In this document: in pieces, positions 55,153-63,874 of the stretch
How positions within the stretch are numbered: position 1 is the stretch's first letter
How the letters are laid out: each line of letters starts with the position of its first letter
Assembly (NCBI RefSeq): GCF_030158815.1
Contig: NZ_BPFZ01000002.1
Span: forward strand, 186,001 to 250,000
Reading direction: 5' to 3'
Length of the DNA stretch: 64,000 nucleotides
DNA from: Candidatus Phycosocius spiralis
GTDB lineage: Bacteria > Pseudomonadota > Alphaproteobacteria > Caulobacterales > Aquidulcibacteraceae
Translations under genes and position numbers: made by a program
Notes under the pieces: generated by a model
Told to the model about the DNA's origin: nothing
Database searches by the model: none
Seen by the model: only the letters and a program-made list of their open reading frames with translations

Positions 55153-56271
55153 CTAAAGACAGCGGTAAAGCGCCTCGATCAAACGAGCAGCGCGCTCATC
55201 GCCCATCAAAGCGGGGGATTGTTTGTTCATAACATAAGCGGCAGATAGCCGCTTGTCTGGGTCGCCAAAACCACCTGACCCGCCCCAGCCGGAGTGACAC
55301 AAAGTGGTGGGGTTAGGTCCATAGCGCAAATTATTATTGCGCATCACACCGCTCGCCCATTCGATTTCATAGGGCACAACAAGATCTTGACCCCGAATAC
55401 GCGCCTTGGTGAATTCGGCCATGGTCGCAGGTGACACAATCTGGTGGCCGCAAATCTTCCCGTCATTGGCAAACACGCCGTATAAAGTCGCGACTGAGCG
55501 CGCAGTACCATGGCCATTGGCGGCAGGGATTTCCGCTAGGCGCCAATCGGCTCCACCGCGAGTCGGTGAAGCCCACGGCGTTAAAAAAGCCACTCTGCGG
55601 GGGTTAGTGATCTGTCCGAGGTTTGGCATCGCTTTTGGGCGGCTCATGTCCGCGCAGCGCGCATGATGTTGGAGCGGCAGACCAATCCAAAAATCAATGT
55701 TGAGGGGATCACACACATCCTTGCGCAATTGAGTGCCGAGGCTTGTACCATGCGCACGCTGCGCAAGTTCACCTGCAATATAGCCATAGGTCAATGGATG
55801 ATAGCCGCTTGCGGTCGTGGGCGGCCACAAGGGGACGAGCTGTGCTAACGCCACGGCCAACGCGTGTGGGTCAAGCCAAAGGTCTGGATCAATCGGGTCA
55901 GGGAAACCCGGAACGCCTGCTTGATGCGATAAAGCCTGCGCGATCGAAACGTCTTTTCCATGAACACTAAATTCAGGCCAAAGCTTTCCAATCGGATCAT
56001 CGAACTGCAGGAGGCCTTGATCATGCAGGCGCGCAATCACGAGAGCGGCGATGGGCTTGGTGGTGGAGTAAACTGGAACCAATGTCTCTTGGGTCCAAGC
56101 TTGGGTTTTGGCGCGGTCGCGATAGCCACCCACCAAATCGACCACAATCTCGCCTTCTAAGATCGCACAAAACCCGGCACCAAGCTCAAGGTCCTCCTTA
56201 AAATTAGCACGAAATGCGTCTAAAACAGGCTCAAAGCCCGTGGCGACATAAGAATGTATAAGATCGATCAT
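55153..56271 (-). CDS. Beta-lactamase-fold serine hydrolase (class C-like esterase family)
   Basis: This 372-residue protein has the SxxK pair in YSTTKPIAA (about residue 76) and the tyrosine motif in YHPLTYGYIAGEL (about 175), with the C-terminal HSGWGGSGGFGD (about 325) in place of the KTG box. Proteins of this type are esterases, carboxypeptidases or lactonases; substrate unknown. No signal peptide, so likely cytosolic. ATG at 56271 with AAGGAGCG 4 bases upstream is preferred to the longer start at 56328, which overlaps pdxY. It follows pdxY by 17 bases on the same strand. Confidence 0.88.
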   Translation of the reverse strand: MIDLIHSYVATGFEPVLDAFRANFKEDLELGAGFCAILEGEIVVDLVGGYRDRAKTQAWTQETLVPVYSTTKPIAALVIARLHDQGLLQFDDPIGKLWPEFSVHGKDVSIAQALSHQAGVPGFPDPIDPDLWLDPHALAVALAQLVPLWPPTTASGYHPLTYGYIAGELAQRAHGTSLGTQLRKDVCDPLNIDFWIGLPLQHHARCADMSRPKAMPNLGQITNPRRVAFLTPWASPTRGGADWRLAEIPAANGHGTARSVATLYGVFANDGKICGHQIVSPATMAEFTKARIRGQDLVVPYEIEWASGVMRNNNLRYGPNPTTLCHSGWGGSGGFGDPDKRLSAAYVMNKQSPALMGDERAARLIEALYRCL

Positions 56272-56288
56272 CGCTCCTTGTGACCCTT

Positions 56289-57122
56289 TTAAAGGAGCTT
56301 GGTCAAGGCCAAAGGTGGGACCCGCCACGCTTCATAAGCGCTGGCGACAAGAGGTAATTCTGGAGCTTGCCATTCTTGCGCGCGGCCAAGGACATAAGCC
56401 ACACCCGCTAATGCGTACGCCATCGCCTGTGGTGCAGTCTTTCCATCGATCCGATGGGCCAGCATCATGGAAGCGAGTAGATCGCCCGTCCCTTTCGGCG
56501 GGTGAGTTATTTTCCCATGTAGAGCCAACCAAGCTTTATCCCCTTCGACCAACAGGCCACCAATGCCCGCTTGCGTCTCAACCGAGGAAATCAAGCAGGA
56601 CCGACCCATTCCCATCCCGGCTTTGGCGATCTCAATGGGGTCGCTCGCTTGTTGGTTGGTGAGATAGGATAATTCCCACAAATTCGGGCTGAGGAGGTCA
56701 GCGCGCGGGATCAGCTCGCCGATCAAAGCATCAGCCGTTTCTTGGCGCACATAAAGCCCAGCTGGTGCATCGCCTAATACCGGATCGACAAAAACAATCG
56801 CCTTTGGATTAGCGGCTTTAATCGCATCAATCGCGCGTGCGGCAATTTGAACCTGATCGGCACTTGCAAAATAATTGGTGAGAACTCCGTCCACCAGCCC
56901 AAACAGGCCATTGGCCTTAATGCCTTCGAGCATACCTTCAAAAAGGGCCGGATCAACCGGTCCACCCCCGGGCGGCCCCCAGCCAGGGTGGCGGCCAAAC
57001 AAGGTGGTGGGAACATGCACGGGATCGATCTTCATCGGCGACAGGCCAATGGCCAGATTGGCGATTGTTCCGCCCACCCGACTTCCCGCAACATGCGACC
57101 CAAGAATCAACACCAAAGGCAT
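56289..57122 (-). CDS. pdxY: Pyridoxal kinase
   Basis: This 277-residue ribokinase-superfamily enzyme phosphorylates pyridoxal (and possibly pyridoxine) to PLP. It shows the PdxY/PdxK pattern: LILGSHVAGSRVGG at the start, the substrate loop FGRHPGWGPPGGG (about 43-55), VFVDPVLGDAPAGLYV (about 110) and the anion hole/catalytic GTGDLLASMMLAHRIDG (about 217-233). The catalytic Asp is in TGDLLAS. Together with yggS (24.7 kb) the window has two B6-related genes. It is divergent from the CitE-like gene. Confidence 0.9.
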   Translation of the reverse strand: MPLVLILGSHVAGSRVGGTIANLAIGLSPMKIDPVHVPTTLFGRHPGWGPPGGGPVDPALFEGMLEGIKANGLFGLVDGVLTNYFASADQVQIAARAIDAIKAANPKAIVFVDPVLGDAPAGLYVRQETADALIGELIPRADLLSPNLWELSYLTNQQASDPIEIAKAGMGMGRSCLISSVETQAGIGGLLVEGDKAWLALHGKITHPPKGTGDLLASMMLAHRIDGKTAPQAMAYALAGVAYVLGRAQEWQAPELPLVASAYEAWRVPPLALTKLL

Positions 57123-57192
57123 GTTTATCTCTTTACGGCCCCTATGGCCTTGTGGCTAGAAGGTGACACCCACTTGACGTTAAAGGCCTTCC

Positions 57193-58089
57193 ATGACCCT
57201 GATCACTGCCCGCCCGCGCCGCAGCATCCTCTATATGCCTGGAACCAATGCCAAAGCGCTTGAACGCGCCAAGACCCTGCCCACCGATGGCGTGATTTTG
57301 GACCTTGAAGACGCCGTTGCCCCAGAAGCCAAAGAAGAGGCGCGCGTCGCTGTTGCCCGAATGGTAAAGGCAGGTGGCTATGGTAATCGCGAAGTCATCA
57401 TTCGGGTTAATGCGCTGAACTCGCCTTGGGGCCCTGCGGATTTGGAAGCGGCAATTGAAGCTGGCCCAGACGCGATTTTGTTTCCCAAACTATCCACCTC
57501 CCTAGAGGTAATTGCCGCCCATGAGGCGATGGAGGCTTTGGGCGCGCGTCCCTCGATGAACCTCTGGGCCATGATTGAGACCCCGCGCGCGATCTTGGAA
57601 ATCGCGTCTATTGCGTCTGCCAGCACGGATACACGCTTATCAACTTTTGTGATGGGCACCAATGATCTGGCCAAAGAAACCCGTGCGCGGCTAACGCCAG
57701 ATCGAACCGCCTTTCATTATGCGCTGTCTGCCAGTGTGACGGCAGCACGGCTTTACGGTCTGACGATTATCGACGGCGTCTATAATGATATCTCAAACGT
57801 GGAAGGATTTGCGGAAATGTGCTGGCAAGGCCTTAATTTTGGCTTTGACGGCAAGACCCTCATCCATCCAAGCCAGCTTGAAACCTGCAACACTATTTTT
57901 GCGCCGAGCGCGGAAGAAGTTGCCCATGCGCGCGCCGTCATCGCAGCCTTTGCGGACCCCGCCAATGCCGGTAAGGGGGTATTGAAAGTCGATGGTAAAA
58001 TGACCGAATTACTCCACCTCGAAATGGCGCAGCGCACTTTTGCTATTGCAGAAGCCATCCACACGCGGGCGCTAGATGGTGAATCGTGA
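57193..58089 (+). CDS. HpcH/HpaI aldolase, CitE-like (malyl-CoA/citryl-CoA lyase family)
   Basis: This 298-residue TIM-barrel lyase has the CitE signatures RSILYMPGTNAKALERAK (about 10-27), the Mg-binding VILDLEDAVAP (about 34-44) and MGTNDLAKETRARL (about 153), with GFDGKTLIHPSQLE (about 218). Likely reactions are cleavage of malyl-CoA, beta-methylmalyl-CoA or citramalyl-CoA; the member cannot be fixed from sequence alone. No citrate lyase alpha/gamma genes are near, which argues against a citrate lyase complex. The start ATG follows AAAGGCC. It is divergent from pdxY (70 bases between starts). Confidence 0.86.
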   Translation: MTLITARPRRSILYMPGTNAKALERAKTLPTDGVILDLEDAVAPEAKEEARVAVARMVKAGGYGNREVIIRVNALNSPWGPADLEAAIEAGPDAILFPKLSTSLEVIAAHEAMEALGARPSMNLWAMIETPRAILEIASIASASTDTRLSTFVMGTNDLAKETRARLTPDRTAFHYALSASVTAARLYGLTIIDGVYNDISNVEGFAEMCWQGLNFGFDGKTLIHPSQLETCNTIFAPSAEEVAHARAVIAAFADPANAGKGVLKVDGKMTELLHLEMAQRTFAIAEAIHTRALDGES

Positions 58090-58274
58090 GATAGGTGGAT
58101 CGGTCGAGTGCGTTAGTAGAGCTGTATTAAGGACAAAGATGACATGACCCAACTTAATGCGGCTAAGTTTGGGTACCTACCTAGCGTGCATGCGCTAAGC
58201 TGAGACAAGATGCACTTTGGATGAAGTCTGGATAGACTTTGGGCCGTGCCGACCCCAAAGCTTGAAGGTAAAGC

Positions 58275-60716
58275 TTAAAAATCCGCCGAGAGGGTGACAA
58301 ACACCATGCGCGATGGGATCGGGAAGCCCTGATAGCCGCCCGAATTGCCAGTCACAACCGCCGTCGAAATCCCTTTCACATTGCCCAGGTTAGAGACATT
58401 AGCGCTGATCTTGGCAACCTTGGCCCAGTTAGGCTTGACCGCCTCTAGGTTCCAACTGGCCTGTAGACCGATTAGGAAATTGGACTTAACCGATAAGTCG
58501 TTCAGATAGGTTACATAGCGCCGCCCGACATAGTCTCCGGTCAGCTGGCCTTCAAATGCGCCATAGCGGACACTTAGCACCGTCTTGTTCATCCATTTCG
58601 GCGATAGGGGCACAGACTTGCCGCCCGTGGCCACTGTGACAGGCTCAACCACGCCATTGACCACCCTTGTGCCGCTCAAATAGTCCTGCGCATATTGGGC
58701 ATCAGTAAAGGAGATCGCATTATAAAGTCGGTAATGAGGGCCAAAATCCAACGTTGCAGCAATATCAACCCCATCGGTTTTTACATCACCGACATTGGCC
58801 AGGATAGCTGGGGCCGGGTTGATGAAGTTAAAGGGCGCAATGTTCAAAAGCCTGTTCTGGAAATCGACATGGAAGGCATTGATTTGGCCCTCAATAGCAG
58901 TGATTGGGCCAAGATCAAGATCGCGGCGGGTGCGCAGACCGACCTCGTAAGTCCAGGAAGTTTCTGGCTTGACCGTATCTTTGAACAAATCAAAAGCCGC
59001 CTGTGTTCCGAGGCTCCAAGGCGTAAAGCCGTAAAAGCCGCTGCCAGCACCATAGGTCAGGAATTGGCGCAGGTTTTTTTGAGCATTCACAAAGACCTGC
59101 TCTTGATCGGTTAGATCCCAAACCAAACCGGCTTGGGGTAAGATCCATTCACCAGACTGCAAACGTCCGCTTGGAAAATGCACGGGCACGGTGGCGGTGG
59201 GCAGATTGACCTGATTGACCGGGAACTTGCCGTTGGCCCATTGCTGGCTCGACTTAAAGCCGTATTGCAAAAGAAGCTTGGGCTGAATCTGCCACTGGTC
59301 CTGGGCATGCAGCTGGATAATATTCACAAAATGCTCGGCGTGATATTGGGTGAGAGCCTTCGGGCCCGATGGCACATCATAAGGTGACAGATTATTATTG
59401 GCCGCCGTCATGGGATACCAGACCCGGTGTTGGGCTGGCTCATTATGCTCAATCCAGACCCCAGCATCGATCTTGTGATCGCCAATTTCCCAATTCAGGG
59501 TCGAAAGGCCGCCGCTGCGATTAATCCGGTATTCCGTGGTCCGCACCGCATAACCGGAACCGCCAAATAGGGCTGAAATGTTTTGCAAGGTCTGGGCTGA
59601 GGTCGCACCGCCAACCACGAGGTTTGGATAATAGGCGGCAAATAGGCCGGGCAGGCCCGCCGTATTGATCGGGCCCGCCACAATGCCGCGTCCATAATTA
59701 TAATGATAATAGACCTGATTGCTCCAGGTTAGCTTCGGTGCCAGATCGAACTCATATTTGACATAGGTCAGCAGGTCTTCGCGCTGGGCAGCGCTGAAAC
59801 AATTGGAGAAATTATTGCCCTGATAGGCCGGCGGCGTGCCATTGGTCAGATTGTTCTTACAGGCGGTCAGGTCGGGATAGATGAATTTGCGCGTATAAGG
59901 AAAATAGGTTGAGCTGGCAGTCTGGGCAGTGCCATAGGCGGTTGCGTCCTCATTCGGCTCGACCTTTTTCTGGGCATTGAAATAGGCCGTTAGCCTGCCC
60001 TGACCGGCATCATGGACATATTTCACATTGATCTGATCTGCCTTTTGGTGGCCGTCAAAATCCCAAGCCCTGGCATCATGGTGCAGATAAGATACAAAGG
60101 CACTGCCTCCGCCGTCGGACCGGCCCGTATCAAACCGCAAAAACGTCCGGGTCGCCTCATAGCTGCCTAGGGTCTGGTTGACCGTAAAGATGCGATTGGC
60201 GGCAGGTGCCCGGGAAAAAGTCTCAATCGCGCCACCCAGATTGCTGGTCGAGGGCACGCCAAGGGCTGCTGCGCCAGAGAACAGATTGACCCGAGCAACG
60301 TTTTCACTGGTCAAGGCGCGCGAGGGGCTAAGTCCGTTATAATTGCCATATTGCTGGTCGCCGAGGGGTACCCCATCCATGGCATAGCCCAATTGCTGGG
60401 TCGAAAACCCATGCACAAACAGGGACATGTTCTGCTCATTATTGCCCCAGGGATCGGCGGTGACAAAAAGCACGCCTGGTAGGGTCTGGATGGCTTTGAG
60501 TGGGTTAACGCCTGGAATAATTTTTTGGATCTCAACCGCCTGAATCGAAATGGCTGACCGCGTTGAGATTTGGGCCGTAACCACCACCTTGTCGGCATCT
60601 TTATCTTGGAAGGTCTTAGGTTCGGTAGCATCCGCAAAGGCAGCGCCTGCCATTAGGTTTAAAGCCATAGCAGATACCAATGATTGCCCCCGTAGCAAAA
60701 TCATATGCCCCATCAT
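58275..60716 (-). CDS. TonB-dependent receptor, plug-barrel type
   Basis: This 813-residue receptor has a signal peptide (about residues 5-28, SAMALNLMAGAAFA), a TonB box-like DKVVVTAQ, a plug (about 55-165, LFVHGFSTQQLGYAMDGVPL and STSNLGGAIETFS) and a barrel ending SRMVFVTLSADF. The plug resembles that of the receptor at 42820-45375 (both have a DP-x-G-x-x near ADPWGNNEQN), so the two may be related in substrate class. ATG at 60716 follows AGGGGA. It stands between a CitE-like lyase and a MarR regulator. Its own 318-base upstream gap holds an inverted repeat. Confidence 0.9.
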   Translation of the reverse strand: MMGHMILLRGQSLVSAMALNLMAGAAFADATEPKTFQDKDADKVVVTAQISTRSAISIQAVEIQKIIPGVNPLKAIQTLPGVLFVTADPWGNNEQNMSLFVHGFSTQQLGYAMDGVPLGDQQYGNYNGLSPSRALTSENVARVNLFSGAAALGVPSTSNLGGAIETFSRAPAANRIFTVNQTLGSYEATRTFLRFDTGRSDGGGSAFVSYLHHDARAWDFDGHQKADQINVKYVHDAGQGRLTAYFNAQKKVEPNEDATAYGTAQTASSTYFPYTRKFIYPDLTACKNNLTNGTPPAYQGNNFSNCFSAAQREDLLTYVKYEFDLAPKLTWSNQVYYHYNYGRGIVAGPINTAGLPGLFAAYYPNLVVGGATSAQTLQNISALFGGSGYAVRTTEYRINRSGGLSTLNWEIGDHKIDAGVWIEHNEPAQHRVWYPMTAANNNLSPYDVPSGPKALTQYHAEHFVNIIQLHAQDQWQIQPKLLLQYGFKSSQQWANGKFPVNQVNLPTATVPVHFPSGRLQSGEWILPQAGLVWDLTDQEQVFVNAQKNLRQFLTYGAGSGFYGFTPWSLGTQAAFDLFKDTVKPETSWTYEVGLRTRRDLDLGPITAIEGQINAFHVDFQNRLLNIAPFNFINPAPAILANVGDVKTDGVDIAATLDFGPHYRLYNAISFTDAQYAQDYLSGTRVVNGVVEPVTVATGGKSVPLSPKWMNKTVLSVRYGAFEGQLTGDYVGRRYVTYLNDLSVKSNFLIGLQASWNLEAVKPNWAKVAKISANVSNLGNVKGISTAVVTGNSGGYQGFPIPSRMVFVTLSADF

Positions 60717-60785
60717 AATCCCCTAAACGATACGCCGCAGCGACGTTGGAGCTGGGGTTAGATTGGAAGTTTGTCATGCGCATTG

Positions 60786-60811
60786 CATATCAGTGACAGA
60801 TTATTGATATG
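60786..60811. promoter_or_regulatory. Inverted repeat upstream of the TBDR, possible operator
   Basis: CATATCA at 60786-60792 and TGATATG at 60805-60811 form a perfect 7-bp inverted repeat with a 12-base spacer, 70-95 bases upstream of the TBDR ATG. MarR-type regulators bind such palindromes and a marR gene lies 220 bases away on the same strand, so a link is possible but unproven. The rest of the 318-base gap 60717-61034 shows nothing clear. Confidence 0.4.
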
Positions 60812-61034
60812 AACACGGCTAGATTTTGCCCAAGCTTTCATCAAGTTGCGCAATGGCTTAAGTTCTGTTCAACCAGCTTGAGACCCCATTCCCCATCACC
60901 TCTATTTGGCCCAAGCCTTGTATTAGCTGCAGAGGCTAGAAGTCGCATAACAAGGATATCGCACGCGCAAATTAGGCTTAGCATGCGTGCGCGTGCGGCC
61001 CTATGCAGACCAAGGGCATGGATCAAACGCTAAT

Positions 61035-61610
61035 CTATTTGGAGCGTTTGTCTTTTTTCTTCTTTTTCTTTTTGTCTTTTTTCTTTTTGTCAGCCTTAGC
61101 TGGAGCAACAAGTGTCTGATCGGGTAGGGCTAAGCGTTTGAGTAAATCGACAAATAAGGCACGCTTGCTTGAAGGCAGCCGGGCGAGTACACCGGCATCA
61201 TTATCGGCAAGTTTAGGAAGCGCGGCTTCAAAGACAGTTCGTCCAAGCTCGGTCAAGGATACAGCATTAGCCCGGCTATCACTTTGGGATCTCACCCGCG
61301 TGGCAAGACCTTTGGTGACCATACGTGCAACCATTTCGGCTAAAGTCGATCGATCAATGCCCGTTTTGGCAACCAGATCGCTCTGAGAAACCCCATCTTG
61401 GTGCGCTAATACCGCCAAGACGGCCAATTGCCTTTGCGTTAGGCCTTGGGCACCCAAGGCGGCAATATGGAGTTCTGCTGCAAATTGCTGGGCCCTGTGT
61501 AACAAATGGCTGGGCGACTCATTGGGATTATAACTGATCAATGAGCCAATGGCTTGCTCTTCAAGTTTTGCTGGTTTGGTCTTTGGTGTGCCCTGATTTA
61601 AGTCACTCAT
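61035..61610 (-). CDS. MarR family transcriptional regulator with lysine-rich tail
   Basis: This 191-residue winged-helix protein has the MarR fold (about residues 45-135): TQRQLAVLAVLAHQDGVSQS, the recognition helix region IDRSTLAEMVARMVTKGLATR and the wing with SQSDSRANAVSLTELG. After residue 165 an unusual tail of about 22 residues is almost all Lys and Asp (KKKKDKKKKKKKDK), encoded by T/C-rich repeats on the plus strand (about 61040-61092). Such tails can increase non-specific DNA affinity or be localisation signals. Effector and targets are unknown. ATG at 61610 (MSDLNQG) is preferred over 61634. Confidence 0.85.
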   Translation of the reverse strand: MSDLNQGTPKTKPAKLEEQAIGSLISYNPNESPSHLLHRAQQFAAELHIAALGAQGLTQRQLAVLAVLAHQDGVSQSDLVAKTGIDRSTLAEMVARMVTKGLATRVRSQSDSRANAVSLTELGRTVFEAALPKLADNDAGVLARLPSSKRALFVDLLKRLALPDQTLVAPAKADKKKKDKKKKKKKDKRSK

Positions 61611-61736
61611 TCTGATACCTACCTTCATGCACATTTCATAAGGGTCAATTAACCATCCATATTTTTCTACACTTGATTTTTATATGCTTTGCGACACAGA
61701 TAAATGCATTGATATCCTGCAACGAAGAGCACATTT

Positions 61737-61763
61737 ATGCCAGCTATGCCAGCTATGCCAGCC
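61737..61763. repeat. 9-bp tandem repeat at the NUDIX start
   Basis: The unit ATGCCAGCT occurs three times in a row (the last with one change, GCC at its end). Each copy carries an ATG in the same reading frame. Gain or loss of units would change the protein N-terminus by three residues at a time. Confidence 0.85.
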
Positions 61764-62309
61764 AAATTTTCATTACAACGGCCAATAGGTGATGACCATT
61801 TGCGTCAGGTTTGCGACACTTGCGGGTTCATTTACTATCAAAATCCAAAAATTGTCGTTGGCGTGGTTGTTGGCGATGCATGCGGTCGCGTCCTCTTGTG
61901 TCGGCGGGCGATTGAGCCTCGTCTCGGTTTTTGGACGGTTCCAGCGGGCTTTATGGAAGAAGGTGAAACAACCAGCCAAGGGGCGTTACGCGAAGTTTGG
62001 GAAGAAGCTAGGGCAAAGGTTCACATCGACGCTTTATTGGGCATTTATGAGGTTCCACGCATCAGTCAGGTCCATTTCATGTATCGGGGCGTGCTGATTG
62101 GCGATGAGTTTGGCGCTGGCCCTGAAAGCTTGGAAGCGGCTTGGTTTGACTATGAGACAATCCCTTGGGATGACCTTGCATTCCCGACAGGCTATTGGGC
62201 ACTCAAAGATTGGGCCAAGGTGCGTGGGCAAGAGCTTTTTTTGCCCTTCTCAAATCCGCTAGGCAGTGAGGCGATCACCCATGCCAATTCTAAAACGTTA
62301 AATCCCTGA
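61737..62309 (+). CDS. NUDIX hydrolase with zinc-ribbon start
   Basis: This 190-residue protein begins MPAMPAMPAK, encoded by a three-times repeated ATGCCAGCT unit, so three ATGs could start it. GAAGAGC lies 8 bases before the first. A short CDTCGFIYYQNPK (about 22-34) resembles one half of the zinc ribbon of NudC-like enzymes. The Nudix box is GFMEEGETTSQGALREVWEE (about 79-98). The substrate could be NAD-type or sugar-nucleotide pyrophosphates and is not fixed. It converges with the HU gene across a hairpin. Confidence 0.88.
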   Translation: MPAMPAMPAKFSLQRPIGDDHLRQVCDTCGFIYYQNPKIVVGVVVGDACGRVLLCRRAIEPRLGFWTVPAGFMEEGETTSQGALREVWEEARAKVHIDALLGIYEVPRISQVHFMYRGVLIGDEFGAGPESLEAAWFDYETIPWDDLAFPTGYWALKDWAKVRGQELFLPFSNPLGSEAITHANSKTLNP

Positions 62310-62344
62310 ACGCGTCAGGCTTAGTCAGGTCAAGCGCGTTCAGG
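62305..62344. terminator. Inverted repeat between convergent NUDIX and HU genes
   Basis: A perfect 10-bp inverted repeat, CCTGAACGCG (62305-62314) with CGCGTTCAGG (62335-62344), is separated by 20 bases. It overlaps the NUDIX stop and lies 19 bases after the HU stop. Tails are only mildly T-rich (minus strand GGGATTTAACGTTTT), so it may be a modest two-way terminator. Confidence 0.5.
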
Positions 62345-62363
62345 GTCACTAAGAGGTCACAAG

Positions 62364-62636
62364 TTAGTTCAAGGCGTCTTTTAATGCTTTAGAAGCTTGA
62401 AATTTTGCCACTTTTGCGGCTTTGATTTGAACTGTAGCACCTGTTGAGGGGTTGCGGCCCTGACGGGCTTCACGGTAGGTGACTTTGAATTTGCCTAGCG
62501 GGGCCAAAGTCACTTCCTCACCCGATTTCAAGGTTTTCACTATGGCAGCTGTCAAAGCATCGATAGCTGTGTTTGCTTTATCTTTGGTGATTTCTGCGGC
62601 ATTGGCGACTGCGTCGATTAAATCTTTTTTACTCAT
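62364..62636 (-). CDS. hup: HU family DNA-binding protein
   Basis: This 90-residue nucleoid protein bends and compacts DNA as a dimer. It opens MSKKDLIDAVANAAEITKDK, carries the hydrophobic core LAPLGKFKV (about 46) and the DNA-binding arm REARQGRNPSTGATVQIKA (about 55-73), the HU/IHF signature. Start ATG at 62636 has AAGGAA upstream; the longer in-frame start at 62714 has none. Whether it is HU or an IHF subunit cannot be told from the arm alone; the match is HU-like. Confidence 0.94.
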   Translation of the reverse strand: MSKKDLIDAVANAAEITKDKANTAIDALTAAIVKTLKSGEEVTLAPLGKFKVTYREARQGRNPSTGATVQIKAAKVAKFQASKALKDALN

Positions 62637-62821
62637 TGTCATTTCCTTAATCTCTGGCCACCTTGATTGTCCAATCCAAAGTGGCTTGCCGCATGCCTTG
62701 AAGCGCCAAGGCATGCATAGGGCAGCAATGGCATTTCGCGATCAAAGGTCAAGGGTGGAGATATGCCTGATCGGTGCAAATCTGCTGATAAATCGCCTCT
62801 TCAGCTGCCAATTGTGTAATC

Positions 62822-63874
62822 TTATGCGACGCAAGCCCTAAATCCAGCCTCAATTTCTGCGCGAACCGTCGGTTCATGCAAGTTGCGACCGATCAAAACG
62901 AATCGGCTTTCACGCGGTTCATGGGGGGCAAAAGCCCTTTGATACCCCCCTTCCAACATCATATGCACCCCATGAATGATATAGCGCCTTGGATCATCTT
63001 GCATGTTTAGAACTCCTTTAAGGCGCAAGATATCAAGGCCACGTCTGTCCACGAGGTCAGAGATCCATGCATCAAACAAAGCTTCAGACAAAGGTTGTTT
63101 TACCCGCAACCCAATCGTGGCAATTCCGGCATAATGGGGTGTATCATGATGGGAGAGGTCGTGCTTGTGTTGATGGCCATGATTATGGTCAGGAGCTTGG
63201 CCCAGATCGAACTTTACCCCTTCTAAGAAATTCGCATCGAGTTCTAATGCGCGATCTAACGAAAAGGCACCAAGATTGAATAGCCTTTCAGGATCAATTT
63301 TAGAACGTGATGTGATCATAATTTTAGCCCCAGGATTGATCTGGCGGATAACCCCTTTGGCGGTCTCAAGCTGAATGGGGCTCGCGACATCAGCTTTGTT
63401 GAGAAGGATGACATCGCCAAAGGCGATCTGCTCGACCGCTTCACGGCTCATTTGTACCTGCTTGACAATATGGACTGCGTCCACGACGCTAATAACTGCA
63501 TCTAAATAGGCGCGATTGCTAATCTCATCATCTGCAAAAAAAGTCTGTGCGACAGGGGCAGGATCAGCCAGTCCAGTGGTCTCAATCAAGATGGCGTCAA
63601 AAACATGACCTCGCCTAAACAAGGCCCCCATCATTCGGATCAAATCACCACGCACATAACAACAGACACACCCGTTGTTTAGCTCAAAAATCTCTTCATC
63701 CACATCGACAACCAAATCATGATCAATGCCGATTTCGCCGAATTCATTCACGATAACCGCAAATTTTTTGCTAATCGGTGCACTTAAAATATGATTGAGC
63801 AAAGTGGTCTTACCAGCCCCCAAATAGCCTGTCAGGACCGTTACTGGGATTTTGGGCATCAACTGGGTCTGCAT
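62822..63874 (-). CDS. CobW/COG0523 (G3E) family GTPase, metal-handling
   Basis: This 350-residue GTPase has the P-loop GYLGAGKTTLLNHIL (about 14-28), the metal-binding CxCC in NNGCVCCYVRGDL (about 68-80), LLNKADV (about 151) and a His-rich stretch, DHNHGHQHKHDLSHHD (about 232-247), of the kind that binds Zn, Co or Ni. The C-terminal CobW domain (about 255-345) is complete. Such proteins insert or shuttle metals (zinc chaperones when Zur-regulated). ATG at 63874 has CAGGAAAC upstream; 63889 is an alternative. The last 126 bases of the window, upstream of it, show no gene and no clear Zur site. Confidence 0.9.
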   Translation of the reverse strand: MQTQLMPKIPVTVLTGYLGAGKTTLLNHILSAPISKKFAVIVNEFGEIGIDHDLVVDVDEEIFELNNGCVCCYVRGDLIRMMGALFRRGHVFDAILIETTGLADPAPVAQTFFADDEISNRAYLDAVISVVDAVHIVKQVQMSREAVEQIAFGDVILLNKADVASPIQLETAKGVIRQINPGAKIMITSRSKIDPERLFNLGAFSLDRALELDANFLEGVKFDLGQAPDHNHGHQHKHDLSHHDTPHYAGIATIGLRVKQPLSEALFDAWISDLVDRRGLDILRLKGVLNMQDDPRRYIIHGVHMMLEGGYQRAFAPHEPRESRFVLIGRNLHEPTVRAEIEAGFRACVA

